Shown piece after piece: positions 22,678-35,600 of a stretch of 64,000 nucleotides of DNA. Origin of the DNA: Sclerodactyla briareus (lineage: Eukaryota > Echinodermata > Holothuroidea > Dendrochirotida > Sclerodactylidae); assembly GCA_026419785.1 (NCBI GenBank), contig JAODTK010005523.1, positions 186,001 to 250,000 of the forward strand, written 5' to 3'. Each line of letters begins with the position of its first letter. The first letter of the stretch is position 1. Under the pieces are notes generated by a model. The model saw only the letters and a list, made by a program, of their open reading frames with translations, was not told the DNA's origin and searched no databases. Both the position numbers and the translations under genes were made by a program.

Positions 22678-24788
22678 CTAATGTCAGACTGAGACTCTTA
22701 ACAGCGACACTTTTGAATACACGATATTCATAAATAACTTGAAAAACTTAACCTAAACGTTACGACAATATTCGCTTCCTGCCTTGTCCCCAAATCAACA
22801 TTTATTCGTTGAGATCGACTTTGGCCTTCGAGAATCTTATATAACTCTCACCGAACACCGAACTCTTTTATAGTAACAATGTGAAGCGTCTATTGATTAA
22901 TTCACGCTCCATAAATGAACAGTCTCTCTACAGAGGATCCAAACCACAGCGCGAGCTGGAATTCCCATGCCTAAATACTGACTCATGTTTGAGATAATCG
23001 CGCTTAACTGCTTATGCCGTTGGAAGCAGGATCGGTCTGCGGTCTGAGATGTAATAGACACGCAGGTGGTAGATGAGGTATTGTTTTTTTTAATATGTTC
23101 CTCCATCAAACAGTCTTTTCGACTTGTCATACAAAAACGTTTCTTATGAACTCATCACTCCTTCCCCTTTCATACCCATGTATGAATATCCCACTTTGTT
23201 TTGCGTTCCATTCCTTCAGTAGGTATCATCATCCAGATAATCTAGCCACGTCACCCCCCCCATTTTTAGGGTCTCTAGAACCAATCGGATACCTCATTAG
23301 CATACATTAAGGAGTGGGAATATTCCGTTTGTCCATTGGAGTTCCGAATTATGGTGATATTCTTGATTGCAATCACACTCTTTTGATCAGACCATTAATA
23401 GTTTATCCGCTTTCGGGAAAGTGCCTTATTCAGATTAATCTGCTTTTCTACTGTGTTTATATTGTCGTTATCGCTTGAGATCCTAAAAATTGAAGCATGT
23501 TACAGGGGTTTGTAGTCATGAAAGGGTAGATCAATTGGCTTGAAAGATAATTCCATGCTATGCGTCGGTCACAGAGGACAACGGCCTACTCAACTTATCA
23601 TCATCTGCAATTTTTTTTTATTTTTATAAATCATCAGGCTTTTCTGAAAGTCGATATGCCCATTGAAGGTCACCATCTTATAGTTGCAAGTCAGTGGGGG
23701 GGGGGATGAGGAATCACGCGAATTTACATTACAACCTAGAACTAACCACTAGTAGCGACCGTCACTGGGGATGCATTTGTGAATATGAAACTGCAATCGA
23801 AACGGCGTGAACTGTATCAATCAAAATATCAAAATAATAAACATATTGTTACGTCAAAACAGGGATGTTTTATTCAGACTAATAGATCTCGGCGACTGGT
23901 ATCACTCACAAGGCACAGTGTACTGGTGCACATGACTGACCTACTCCTAGTTCCCCTTGGAATTTTATTACCTGATCATGCTTGTGTCGTTAATGTCAAC
24001 AGCAGATTTCATACACTTTTGTGATTACGCTGCACCTCGTATACGGTAAGGTAGTTCAGACGTCTGTGCTGATCACAGAACAAACAGCTTGTTGATACCA
24101 TTGTCACTGCAATTTCCGTACAAGGCTTCCACGTTTTTGGCATAGATATTAACGACGTGTTGAAAACGTGCACACTGGATTGATTCTGTTCCATCATTTG
24201 TCATTTGACAAGGAGCTGATAACAGATTGATTGATTTCCTGTGGATTTATATTATAACTCACTTTCCTCAGATGTGAAATAATATATTAAAACAGCCTAT
24301 CCCTGGGAGTCTATTGATGAGTTAATAGCTTTGTAGCCTACATTAGCAGCTTGTCACCTTTTAATGTATCAACTCGTGTATAATGTGTTATATGGTGAGA
24401 ATAATAATGCTACTGTCAGGATGGTAGATAGAAGGTAAAGCTTTTTGTGCCGTTCTCAGGTCATGCGACAGTCGTTCCTTTATTAATAGTTCATGCCAGC
24501 TGAAATACGGGTTTACCGCAAGTTAGTGGTGGTTCACAGATATAGTTAGGCTAAGATTCATGAATGCGGATGTGGGGTGCGGTCTGAATGATGACAATTC
24601 ATAATTTCGCGAGGGAAGTTTTCATGTTGAAAGAATTAAATGTATGATAATTTAAAAGTGTCGTATAATTACTGAATAAGTACGACAAATGGCGTCAGTA
24701 AGGAGCTGTCCAAGAAGGATTCGACGTGATGCCGCATCCTATACTGGTGGTAATTTCGCCTACTCAGGGTTCCTACATCTCTAGTACG

Positions 24789-25010
24789 GAACTCGTCCTT
24801 TCTTTGCAAATCAATCGCAGATGATTTAAATACTTTCTGCTTGTTATCCGTTGATCGATATTCGGGCGAGTCATGCCGCATTCCACATCCACACGAGTTT
24901 CGTAAAGAACTCGTCTTTTCTCTGCAAACCAATTGCAGATGATTTAAATACTTTTCTGCTTGTAATCGCGTTTAATTCGCTATTCGGGGGGGGTCATGCC
25001 GCATCCACAT
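24789..25010 (+). repeat. 118-bp tandem duplication
   Basis: GAACTCGTC at 24,789 and 24,907 opens two direct units, each continuing GCAGATGATTTAAATACTTT, CTGCTTGT and a CGGG-TCATGCCGCA end. Unit 1 has one copy at about 6,629-6,730, so the duplication arose in unit 2. Confidence 0.8.
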
Positions 25011-26959
25011 CAGCACATATGAAACCCGGTTCCAGTGACTTGTGACTTTTAGATAGTATAATATGAAAATAATTCGCGATTGTCAAATATTACGAGAATG
25101 TGGAAGGTAATCAGGGTTCCGAAGACCTAGTCATCCCACTATCACGAAACACTGAGACAGAATACAAACCCAAAGAGTTGTCAAAAGTTTACTAATCAGC
25201 ATCCAATATACAGACGGTAGTTACCAACCAAACGTTAGTAGGTCGGAGAGCGACCCCTACCAAGGTTTGTTGCCCGATTATTTGTTTTATTGCTCTTATT
25301 TGATTGAGTGTGTACTTCGTTAGGGTTAGCGAATATTTTTTAGGGAGTGGCATATGGTTGCGTATCCTATAGTTAGAGTACGCATGCATTGAACACGTCC
25401 AGTGTGAGCCTACGTATTCATTACAGCAAGGAACAGGCTTCGGACAGGGAGATACGACTTCATCATGGTTATCGAATAGACGACTTCATCAAGCTGAAGT
25501 TCACGACAGGGTTCCTAAGCTATCAATGAAATGAGTACGAAACATGACGAAGCCTCTCACAGATTGATTTATGACAATTAAATTAATAAATCGATGCCGT
25601 CATCGGGGACCCGATGCAGAAGACGAGCCCATAGACTTCGCACAGTAAATGTTACATACTGTATTTCGATGGTTGAAAGACTGTGGTGTGTATAAAGAAA
25701 ATTAATGATAATTTTTCCGCATCATCTTTGTAAATAACCTAGTAGGTTACATACTGTCACGTCGATGGCAAAGGGCACAGTGGTGTTTATATAGAAATAT
25801 AGGGATAAATATTGACAACTTGGAATGAGCTAGATTCAAAAACCTAACAACAGGGATACAGAACTTTCAAAGTTACAGGTCCTATCGACTCTGTATTACA
25901 GAGGTACCTGCTACCCGAGGTATAATCGTTATTCTCCACCATCCCTATTTCACATTCCCGTTAAAATAAGATTTGTGGTTTTGCTTCTTTGACGATAACA
26001 ATAGAAAGTAATCGAAAAGGTATTGAACATAGTTCTGGATATATGATGTTGTGTTGTAAACTTTGATTTTACACTCATCGGACTTAGGTATGGTCCAATT
26101 GTTCTATTGTTAGTTTGGTTGAAACTTGATCAGAATCTTGAATATAGGACGATCATGAAATATTACTGTAGAATTAATCCTATATAGACGGAATTTGGTT
26201 GCCCCAAATGCTCAACTTAGGATATTCTGGACAGTCTGATGGGGGGAAGAGCGAATCGCATTCACACCCTTTTATAGTTCCTAATTGGAAGATCTATATG
26301 TGAATCACGGGGCAAGTACCACATCAATTAGGTTTTTAGTGAGTGTTCTGTACGGTCAGTTTGTTCTTATCACGCAAATCTTTACAACCAATCTTTAATC
26401 AACAGAAAATAAACTGTGGAATGTATTACTACACACACAGTGTTATTTATTTAGCGCTATAGAATGCACTCAGTAGCCAGGTATAGTGATATGACTAACG
26501 CGAATATTCATGCTTACGAGAAACGCAGAATTAGAACTGGGCAGCCTTTCCTCTCGTTGAATTGTACAAATATAGTCTTCCGTAGAGTGGTATAATGAAC
26601 ATCTCGGATCAGCGTAAGCAGATCTGAGCCAGATTAATGAAAGAGTAGAACGCACGCGTCGGATCACTTGAACAGGAATACGCTCTCGCAGCTGTATCAT
26701 AATTCACCTGTCTGGAGAAGATGACTCCTTCAATACACGACGGGAGACTCATTCAACGTTTAGCACTAGTATGACTCTTCGTCGTGGTATCCTTCCTACA
26801 TTCAGACAGTAACATCTGCTGAGATCGAACAGTTATGTATTTCTGAAAACTATCAGATGCTTTATAACAACAAATTCGCATGAACGAATATCAGATTTGC
26901 TTAATCCCAGAAACCTCCCCCTAGACGTTATGCAATCTCTCTCGCATATCACGGCATAA

Positions 26960-27790
26960 GCGAATCATGTGCCAAAATGGGAACCATAGATAAGAAAGTA
27001 CGAAGTGTATCGGTTCAATTTCGAATACTATTTGGCAACACCAGTTTAATTGCCAGCACCGCCATTTTGCACGTCCCGTGCTTTCATTTTGAATGTAGCA
27101 GCCTGCGATCGCATCGATGGTAAGTAGTTTAACTCTAACTAGTTTTCAGCATACAATTTCCATCACCATTGTCAGCCTAACAATTACCATTCTATATATC
27201 ATTAGTGCAGTCAATGAACTTGATACTAGTCGTCGCCGCTTATAATTATCGCGGCACTTTCAATTGTTAATTGCATTGCGGAGCGACAGCGCTCTAGAGT
27301 AATAGCGCGTCAATTCTGACGGTTATAGGAGAACTTCAACATTAGAAATTCCTAGTGACGACAACGCAATTTTCAGCGTTCAGACTTACTGCCTCAAAAC
27401 CTTCCGAGATATTCGCAGCCGCGACACAGGTGACAATCTGTCTTTACATCCGGTTATCAATTATCGTTTGTGCTGTTATCTTGCAATATAACTCCCACAT
27501 TGACAAAACTATTCAGAATCATTATCAGTTCTTGTCCAATCCTATAAGAAATGCAAGCGTTACAGCTACAATATCACCACATATGATATAATATACTGCC
27601 CACATCGTTATACATTTGTCAGTTCCGCTGGTCCCCGTCTTTGATTTGTATCTTTAAATAGCCATTGAATGCGATGCCGAGATGGAGTTCATGGTCGTTG
27701 GCTCACAGGATACGGTACGAGACTGGGGTGTCGGTGACACCCTGGTATTCTTCACGAGTAAGTACGGCATTTAGAGAACATATCTCCGAA
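26960..27790 (+). other. Insertion in unit 2 block B
   Basis: Unit 1 has about 105 bp between flanking homology (17,390-17,495) where unit 2 has about 850 bp. The extra sequence begins near CATGTGCCAAAATGGG and ends near GGCATTTAGAG. It contains the promoter-like stretch at 27,055-27,125 and a 78-codon open frame at 27,355-27,591 without recognisable domains. It may be a captured gene fragment or an unknown element; no terminal repeats were found. Confidence 0.5.
27055..27125 (+). promoter_or_regulatory. YY1-like site, then ATG abutting a consensus donor
   Basis: CCGCCATTTTG at 27,059-27,069 matches the known YY1 consensus. Fifty bases on, an ATG (27,117-27,119) is followed directly by GTAAGT (27,120-27,125), a textbook splice donor. 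Exon 1 ending at the start codon, with YY1 sites near the transcription start, is a known layout of housekeeping genes such as many ribosomal protein genes. I found no downstream exon that would name the gene, so this is a suggestion only. Confidence 0.25.
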
Positions 27791-28779
27791 AAAGTTATGA
27801 ATCACTCAAGGGAGAGCGAGCAAATACAAAAAGACAACAATGAAAAGCAAAACAACATTCACGACCTGCTGTGAAACAAACTATATTTGAAGATACGTGA
27901 AGTGTCCTGTAGAGGTTGGCTGACGCACGCCAAACGGGAAGAGTTCTTCTATACTGTGCAGCCAGCAGTACAGGAGAGGTGAATGGGGCATTAGCTTGAG
28001 ATCATTAGGAGGTTGCTGAGGAGGAGCGTAGTTGCACGAACCACGATGAGTCAGGGTTGAAAGTTGATTGTAAGTCCATTTCAACGCGAGGCGATGCAGA
28101 TACTTGAAGCCAGTGACTGTCAGAGCCCTCAGTTGAGGGGAAACATGTCCCACCGTTGTTTCTGAACAAGATGTTCGCTGCCTTTTTCCTGTAGTTTCTA
28201 TACGTGATCTAAGTCTGATTTTGTAGCCAAACTATATGTATTTGATTACAGTAACCAAACCGCGACCGAACCCGAAAAGTGATTTTCACGACGGTATGTA
28301 ATGTGAGATTTGTCCAGGTTACGAACCGGAACGAAGTGGCCGGATCGATGTTCTTGTCGCCATAAATCCAAGGGAGGAAACTCTCAAATGACGCTCCACG
28401 TCAACCGAATCTGCTTTTGATATGAAGGTGGTTTGATTTGTTACCGAAATAAGAGATAACAGAGCTGTCTCTTTTATCGATCCTCAAAACGGCGCCGTGA
28501 GAGGGTCTGTGGTCGAGCGTTTTCGAGTGCTAGCATAAAGTCATCTTGGACACTAAAAACAGTTCCGTAACTGTGTCTGGAGGATGTGCGAAAAACGGAC
28601 TGAAGGGGCTAAAACAAGGCGATCGCTCCCAATGTCACGCCTGGTTGCGCGACCCCGTGCTTTCTCTATTAGTTCCCATGCGAGCAATTGCAAAGCATTC
28701 CATGCGGTGCTTTCAGATTTTTTGTATTAGCATTTAGCAGAAAAAGCTTACTAATCATTGACTAATTTCAAATTAATAA

Positions 28780-29345
28780 GGACTGAATATCGACCATGTC
28801 TACCAAAGGATGAGGAAAGTTCGTAGAAATAGGACTGAAATTGCCTTAACATTCAAGGGAATCAACGAACTTGAACATTTGCATGAATGAAGCAAATTAT
28901 ACACCAATGAATAACCCGAGAGACTCAAGTCAAGTGTTTTTAAAATTAGTCGGGACAAAGGTAGACCATACCCATCAAGCTTCATCAAATTCTAACAAAA
29001 CTTGAAATCGGAATATGCAAAGATGAACACACGTATGAAAAAGTGAAAAAAAGTTGAAAGTACGGCTAAGCATATCTAACAAAGGTTATGAGGAATCCGA
29101 CAAACTTTAAAATTACGCATAAATTATGCAAATTAACACGTTAAATGACCTCAGTCACGCTGAATCCAGATAGAAAAGTCTGGAAGCGAAGGTCAACCAT
29201 ACAACCAGGTTTCATGAAAATCCAAAAACTTCAAGATTCGCATTACATTATGCAGATCTAACACATCGAATGACCTTCATTGACCACCGAATCATTCGGA
29301 AAAAGTTTTGGGACTGAAGGAGACCATATTCACCAAGTTTAGGGA
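28780..29345. repeat. TGACCT-type tandem array, about 125-bp period
   Basis: Repeated blocks of CAAACTT-like, AATTATGCA, AATTAACACG and AATGACCT words at about 125-bp steps: TATGCAAATTAACACGTTAAATGACCTCA near 29,126 reappears in changed form near 29,250. Earlier blocks near 28,800-29,040 are more diverged. It sits in an insertion absent from unit 1. Confidence 0.65.
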
Positions 29346-29435
29346 ACATCCGACGCCATGTCACACACACGCACGACACACACACACACAACACGCACAC
29401 ATACACACATAATACATACATACACAACACACGAC
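29346..29435. repeat. CA microsatellite, interrupted
   Basis: About 90 bp of (CA)n with TA and GA interruptions directly after the TGACCT array, as also seen beside the array at 13.9 kb. Confidence 0.9.
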
Positions 29436-29800
29436 CAGAGTGATCGCTAAGTCTCAGGCGAGACGATAAGTCACGACGAGAAATGTTAATCATTTAACAT
29501 AATCTGTTACAGTTCGATAAATGTTGCTCTATCATCTTGGGAGAAGAGGCTCCAGACCGCATTACTCCGATAGTGATTGCATTGAAGATCTCCCTCAATC
29601 ATCCAGAGTGAGTGGTTGGTCCAAAATAGGAACGATTCTAACACCGTCACAATTTAGCAGAAGGTAACTGGTCAGCCTGTCGACATGCATTTGTAACAAA
29701 TAGAAATGATTCCAGAGACCTTCGATCAAATAAAGGCTAATATAAACGACCCTGATCTGTGCTGACCACGGGGTTCAATTACATGTATTGAGAACCATTG

Positions 29801-31319
29801 GCTGTGCGTTTAAGCCCTGTGCCAAAGGAAGTGTACCGTGGTAACACTTCACAGTGGTGTAACGAAACGTAGTTTAACTACGGCGAGTCCAAATGCCGCC
29901 ACAGTACACCGGGTGTTGGAAACAACACTGTATATTATTAGTCTGGCGAAGACGCTCTAATTGTGTTGCTCCGGGAGATCCTTCAATTAGCTCAAACGAC
30001 CTTTATCCTGCCGATAATCAATGGAGTGAATCATCTCGTGCTCTGGTCGAACCAAACTCTTGTAGAGCCCTTCCCAATCGGTTGAAGCCGAAACGCATGA
30101 TCTTGACGTATAAGAGTACGATGGCCAATCGAATGCACCACAGCCTGTGAACATTAATCGATTCATGGGTTGAGCAAAATTTCCAAAACATGACTATCTC
30201 AGTGTTTCATCATAAATGCGTATCGAAGAGTTAGGGTATGAAAAGTATTTTATTCATGCCCTTTTTCCTGAAACCAACGTTCATTGAGTGATCGTGGATT
30301 TGGAGAATTTTAGTTACTGCACACCAAACTCATCAACTTAATGACTTTCTGAATATGTACGATACCTGGTGTCAAGAATATAACAGCCTAATGCCCCTTA
30401 TCGCAACATTTGTCGAGAACATGATTTCATGCTACGTAAACCGATGGTTTCATCACATCACAACTTGGATAACCTGGTATGAATACGATAGATAAAACTT
30501 TTACTGTTCTATTATATATTTACGTGCAGCTGGAAGCAGGATGGGGAGGGGGGAAATGTTATAAACTTACAGGTATCAACTGATTGAGAAACGTCATATG
30601 ATTTTCTGTCAACTAACATGATAAATTACTGGTATAGACGTGAAGTGACAAAGGGAAGGGATATCCCGAAATGCAGGGGTGCCTTGCTTCAAGGAATTCT
30701 TCAATATGGGCGGTTACAAAATCGAAACAATGACAGCCGCACTATCACATCAGCGCAGACTCTACCTTGGAATTTCATAATTTCGTCTCTGCCAACAAGA
30801 GAGCATAACTTCACGCTCTTCTAGACAGTCATTCTTCCAATATTATTCTTGGCTACGAAACCAAGGTAGATGACAGTATTAATGATCAATCTATTTTCTC
30901 CTCAAATTACAGACTTCTTAGGAGAAACTGGAGGTGGAGGTTGTGGTATTTTTTTTGCCTTTCACGGGGACAAGCTCCGAGTGACCGACACTGAAGTTGA
31001 CTCGGACTGTTGAAATCGAGTGGGCAAAAATATCTGCCACTCACTAGTCTATCGTCACAAAGGCGTAGAAAAAGGACCTCCCTATTCAACGAGCACAGAG
31101 CTGACAGAGCCACCCTGACTACTGCAGAAAATCATAAGACCTGATTGCTTATTTCTCCTTGGCGCAAATAGTTGCCACATCTACTCGTGGTGATCACTCC
31201 TGGATCATGTACTGACTAACGAACCTGGCGCTGTCACCGATGTTAGATATTTCCTCTCTATTCCCAAACACTATTGGATCAAATTTCAATGAAGCAGAGG
31301 TAACATCCAATATCCAGAC
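29801..31319. other. No gene recognised
   Basis: Unique-looking sequence with several open frames of 60-85 codons, none with a recognisable domain. No tandem repeat was seen. The last 200 bp may contain further degraded endonuclease sequence of the following LINE. Confidence 0.4.
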
Positions 31320-32011
31320 TGCCGACTACTAGACTTGATTCTGACTTCCACAAAAACGCAAATAATAGTGGCCAACAGTGAATAACTGTACTCTGCTATT
31401 CACCCATTACACTATAGGCTCGACACCAGTTCATTCTCACCAGGAGAATATTCATAGCAGGTATACGGCAACTATATTAGACAGAGGGACAGAGTGGTTC
31501 ACGGTGACGCAGTGCTCCTTACTTGCAATGGCCTTGACACAAGAAGTGATTGCTCCCAAGTTATCAGTATCTTGCTTCATGTGAAGCCTCACCTCGAATA
31601 TGCTTTTCAGATTTTGTCCCCTTACTCCGTTAACGGTAGGATGGAACTAGAGGTAATTCAGTCCAGAGCTGGCTGATTTGTGAAGTGCTGGTACTGATAG
31701 TATAAAGGAATTATCTCTGTCCTGAGATGGCACTCGGTGGCACTCGCAGAAAAGGAATATACATGATATGGTTACTTGTCATCACACTTTGCACCAAAAA
31801 CCTGGGTGTCCCTACACAAAATGTTTCATTCAACACATCGATCCTAGGGCCAAACAGGACCCCCCTTTTTTTTGGCTGTGTCGACGCTGTCGCGGGCTCT
31901 TTTTTTCCGAGGACTATTCGTAAATGGGACAAGCCTTTTACAAACAAAGCTGGATTAGCTAACGAGGACACCTTTGAGAGGGCAGCAAGCCTTCAGCTTC
32001 TTAACCAGTGA
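31320..32011 (+). pseudogene. Non-LTR retrotransposon fragment, endonuclease trace and RT C-terminus
   Basis: At 31,326-31,364 the translation LLDLILTSTKTQI matches the conserved C-terminal part of LINE endonucleases. After a gap, KPHLEYAFQILSPYS (about 31,584-31,628) matches the thumb-region HLEYA-WSPY motif. Near 31,705-31,735 VLRWHS follows, and GSFFPRTIRKWDKP (about 31,896-31,937) matches the SFFPRTI-WN motif close to the ORF2 end. The final frame stops at 32,011. Most of the RT catalytic domain is missing, so there is a large internal deletion. The motif set differs from the LINEs at 14 kb and 57 kb, so it is a separate lineage of the CR1/Jockey-like group. Confidence 0.7.
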
Positions 32012-32299
32012 CCGCCACATCCAACACACCAACTATAGTTTAATCGCATTATCACGGAAAAGTTAAGCGATCATCGCCGTCGCTTTTTTGTCGGTTGCTA
32101 CCAGACGACAATTGGTTTTGACAAGGGGACTTGGAGCTCTCATCGAGTTGCGCCCATTTGTTTTTGTCACATCGTTCCAGGAGTTCCAAAAGACTGTGGT
32201 AAAAATCTTCACTGATTACGGAAACAAAATCAAGATGAATAATTGCCTGACTTCCACACAACTGTACAACCGGCGATTGAACTAATGATATCGATTTTT

Positions 32300-32610
32300 T
32301 TCTTGTCGCTCATCGCTCGCGGCGAAAGTATGTCATCTTGTGTCATCGTGACAACCATGGTAACGTGAGCCTACTTATTCCCAGTTTTCATCTCATTACT
32401 AATATTCATATTGTAACTTGACTAACACGCGTTTATTAAGGATAGGAACTGCTGAGGCAGTAAGTTATGAGCAGGCACACTGTACGGTCTCTCGTCGCTA
32501 TCTCGGCCGGAATATGGTTTTACGTTGTTATACGATATCCAGTTCATAACAAAAGTGAGCAAGTTGACAATCTCTGTGGGGTACAGTACGTTGAACCTTT
32601 GAATTCATGT
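32300..32610 (+). repeat. Dispersed repeat pair member 1
   Basis: Aligns with 61,668-62,112. Shared words are ACGTGAGCCTACTTAT, ACTAACACG-GTTTATT, GAGCAGGCACA-like, GTTGTTACGATATCCAGTTCATAACAAAAGTG (cut by small differences) and GTTGACAATCTCTG. The partner carries about 160 bp of extra sequence in the middle. Confidence 0.65.
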
Positions 32611-35600
32611 TTCATCCGCGTTTTTGTACGGAGCTCATGAGGAATCTGCGGTATATATGGGCATTATAAAACGGGAGAAGCAATGTGCAGTATCGTTACA
32701 AAGGGAAAAAGAAAGTTAAGGGAAAATAGAAAGAGAACATTTCGATAATCACGCCCGAATTCGGAAGTTCGAGATTTTTGCCTGATTTGTGATATCACGG
32801 AAGTCGATTGCCAAGGCCGCTAGGGACGAGTGACTATCTATACACCACCGCCAACGAAGGACAGTTGAAATCAGATGATGTTAGGCAGCGGAGTTCGGTC
32901 AGGACTGTGTAGAGGGGAGCGTACACGTAGGACAGGCAGTACAGTGCTTCACGATAAAAGGGGGAATTTCGGGAACCCTGCAAGGGACACATTCTCAAAT
33001 CGAAGTTACGTCAATTAACTGAAGGATTCTGATAGGTAATGTGTGTCAAGAATTCTCGTTTTCGGAGGAAGTTAGAACAAAATACCAAATAGCCAGCTTA
33101 TTTTTCTTTCTTTTTAAAGAAGTCCGATTGAGGCAACATTTTGTTGAGACGGGCGTATCGGAGGATGGTCCATGAAAAATGGCTCCTTCTGAATTCTGAT
33201 CAATAATTTGTGGGTACATTTGCATGTCAAATAGTGTCGGAAATATTCTTTTGGAAAAAAGGAAATATCTACTTGTGAAAGGACGCAATATCCCCCTTCC
33301 TTCGGTGGTAACATGCTCGCCTAATCATAATGTCGGTTTTTCATAAGCATAGAGACATTAATGACAGTTTAGGAAATGAAAAAGAATAGATTTTAATTCT
33401 TGTGAAGTAAGTGCTAGAAGGCCACTCATAGTCGTCTGTTACAGAGGTTACAACAAAAAGCCCACATGTTTTTTTCACATTGACATTTTAGTGCAGGTGA
33501 TTCATGCCGTTCGTCCCGTGACCTCAAAAGGGGATTTTTGCATTTATTGCATTTCCTTTCGGTACACTAAGCACACTAAAACTGTTTGTGGATGTAGCTC
33601 CTCTAATGTTCAGTAACGATATAACTCATATTACCTGAAAATAGTACTTTAAAGCTTCCATTCAGCCTTTGCCCCTGCTCGAAAACGAACTCGCAACGGA
33701 TGCAAATGGCACCTGGATAGATCGATTCTTCATCAAAAAGAGAAATGCATCAACCCAAATTCGCCACAATTCATGCGGTTTTCGTGGTGGAAGAAAAGAA
33801 GTCTAGTGAATGTGTCAGAAAGGAAAAAGCCGGCCGCGCCGAAATTACAGGGAAGGCCGAAGCCCCCGCAGTGACAGCCAATCAGAGACAATTCGCAGCT
33901 AATATCAACGGAATCGATCCTTCTGTCTAGAGGAGAGTAACACTGTCAACGATAAGGTAATGGGGTCCACAGCCAACACTCACTGAATGATATGGCCACA
34001 CTCGAATTCCACAACGGTTCCCTCTGATTCTCTCCACCGTAGCGGAGGAGGGTTGTCATTCGGTATCTTGCTCCACGATAGATTTTGTTTTAGCGTGATC
34101 ACGGTCGTTATTCTTCTAAACATGGATCATTGTAATTAGGGAGCAAACACATGCTGCTAAAGCAGAAAATATAAACTGACACCGTTTCACGCGGCTGGGA
34201 ATTTCTCGTGACATTAATGTCGAAATCAAGTTGGCTCATGAAAGGGATCGAGAACTCATAAATTACGAAAAGAGATCGATATATACGGAGTTCTCACACA
34301 AAAAATGTGTTGTCATTGGCAACCATGTATATGCCGGCTGCAGCGGGATGGTCCAAAAGAAAATGGAGGACCAAGCCCCAACAAAGAAAGGAGGCTGAAA
34401 TTGATACCCGATCGGAAGGAGCGGAAACGAGTGCAGAGGCGAAATTCAGACAGCCGGAGAGAGTGAGAAGCGGAAATCAGATAGAGAGATGGGACAGTAT
34501 GCAAGCTCGGAAAATGAGTCTAAAAAACACTGACGTCGAAGTAGCATTGCTACTGGGACAGGTGTGGTTAAATCGCCTTGAGCGTACTGCGTGGTAGTAG
34601 TAGTAGTTAGAAACAGGTTAAATGGCTATCCACTTCGTAATGTATTCTTGGGGTAATTGTTGTAAGGTGCAACGTCGTCGAACAAGATTTCGGACATTTT
34701 AAGCGTGTGATCGCTTTGAAGTAGCTCAAAAGAGAGCACATGGTTAATGGAGAAACAGTGGCTTACTGGAGTATGCAGTGCTATATTATTTGCTATTCAG
34801 AGTGTGGGGTATTGTGGTTCACCATTGTGGAACCAACATTCAATGATCCAAGACACGCGCAAAAGAATATGTCACAATAGCAAAATACAACCTACACCCG
34901 TCAGTAGGTGTAAACAAAAGTGAACCCTGTACAACGTCAATAGCACAGTTCTTCTTGACATCGAGTTATCAAAACTTCAGATAGGTTTCAAGTCCATTCC
35001 CTTCCAGTTAGGCATGAAAAGTGAAACAATTTTCCGAATTTCTACCTGTGCGAAACAATGCCACCACCGCCTATAGAACACGACACTAACAAATTGCGAC
35101 TTTATAAGCTTAGGGAAAGCCCTTCAGTGTGTAAGGAATAACACTAGGTCACTGTGCGTACACGCGGACGTAAGGGCAAATCCTGAATTGGCAGTATTGC
35201 ATTCAGACTGGTGAGGCAAAAAAACTGGGACCGTGACGAGTTACGTTAACCCCCATGCTTGGTCACTGAGCATTAACATGCACACTCAATGCAAAGTTTC
35301 CAGACGTACACACGGTATAAAAACATTTATACTGAGAAAGCAAGCCACGATGGAGCCTGGGAACATACCAAATGTCATAATAGCCAGGATATGATCAATA
35401 CAACCAAGCGGCCAATTAGCTATTCGGGCTGTCTGAGTTGTCTAAACGTGACTAGGGGCAATGGACTAGGGAGGCAAGTCATGACATTTTCTGTACAGAG
35501 TCTACGTTGTTGTTGTTTTACTTAACAAAGACTGCTGGTCATTGATCTGTGGTGACCAAGAGGTGAGGGGGTGGGGGGGTTAAGACAGTAGGGAAGTAAA

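Larger units (their letters stand above)
21940..25930 (+). repeat. Segmental duplication unit 2, block A
   Basis: Partner of 3,449-8,485, in the same order and orientation. It lacks the GACACT-family insertion present at 7,015-7,845 in unit 1. It has its own local changes: a T14-G18 run, a (TAA)n expansion at 22,602-22,677 and a 118-bp tandem duplication at 24,789-25,010. It runs into block B with almost no intervening sequence (about 25,930-25,948), so it shows the pre-insertion state of the locus. Confidence 0.75.
25948..29800 (+). repeat. Segmental duplication unit 2, block B
   Basis: Partner of 16,390-18,730 plus 20,560-20,680. The homology is interrupted by two insertions, at about 26,960-27,790 and 28,740-29,500, both absent from unit 1. 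After the second insertion homology returns at GGTTGGTCCAAAATAGGAA (about 29,612) and GCTGACCACGGGGTT (29,760). Confidence 0.75.

Noticed and set aside
27104-27119. 16-mer TGCGATCGCATCGATG shared with 41,101-41,116
   Set aside because: No flanking similarity; a single 16-base match in 64 kb is near chance level.
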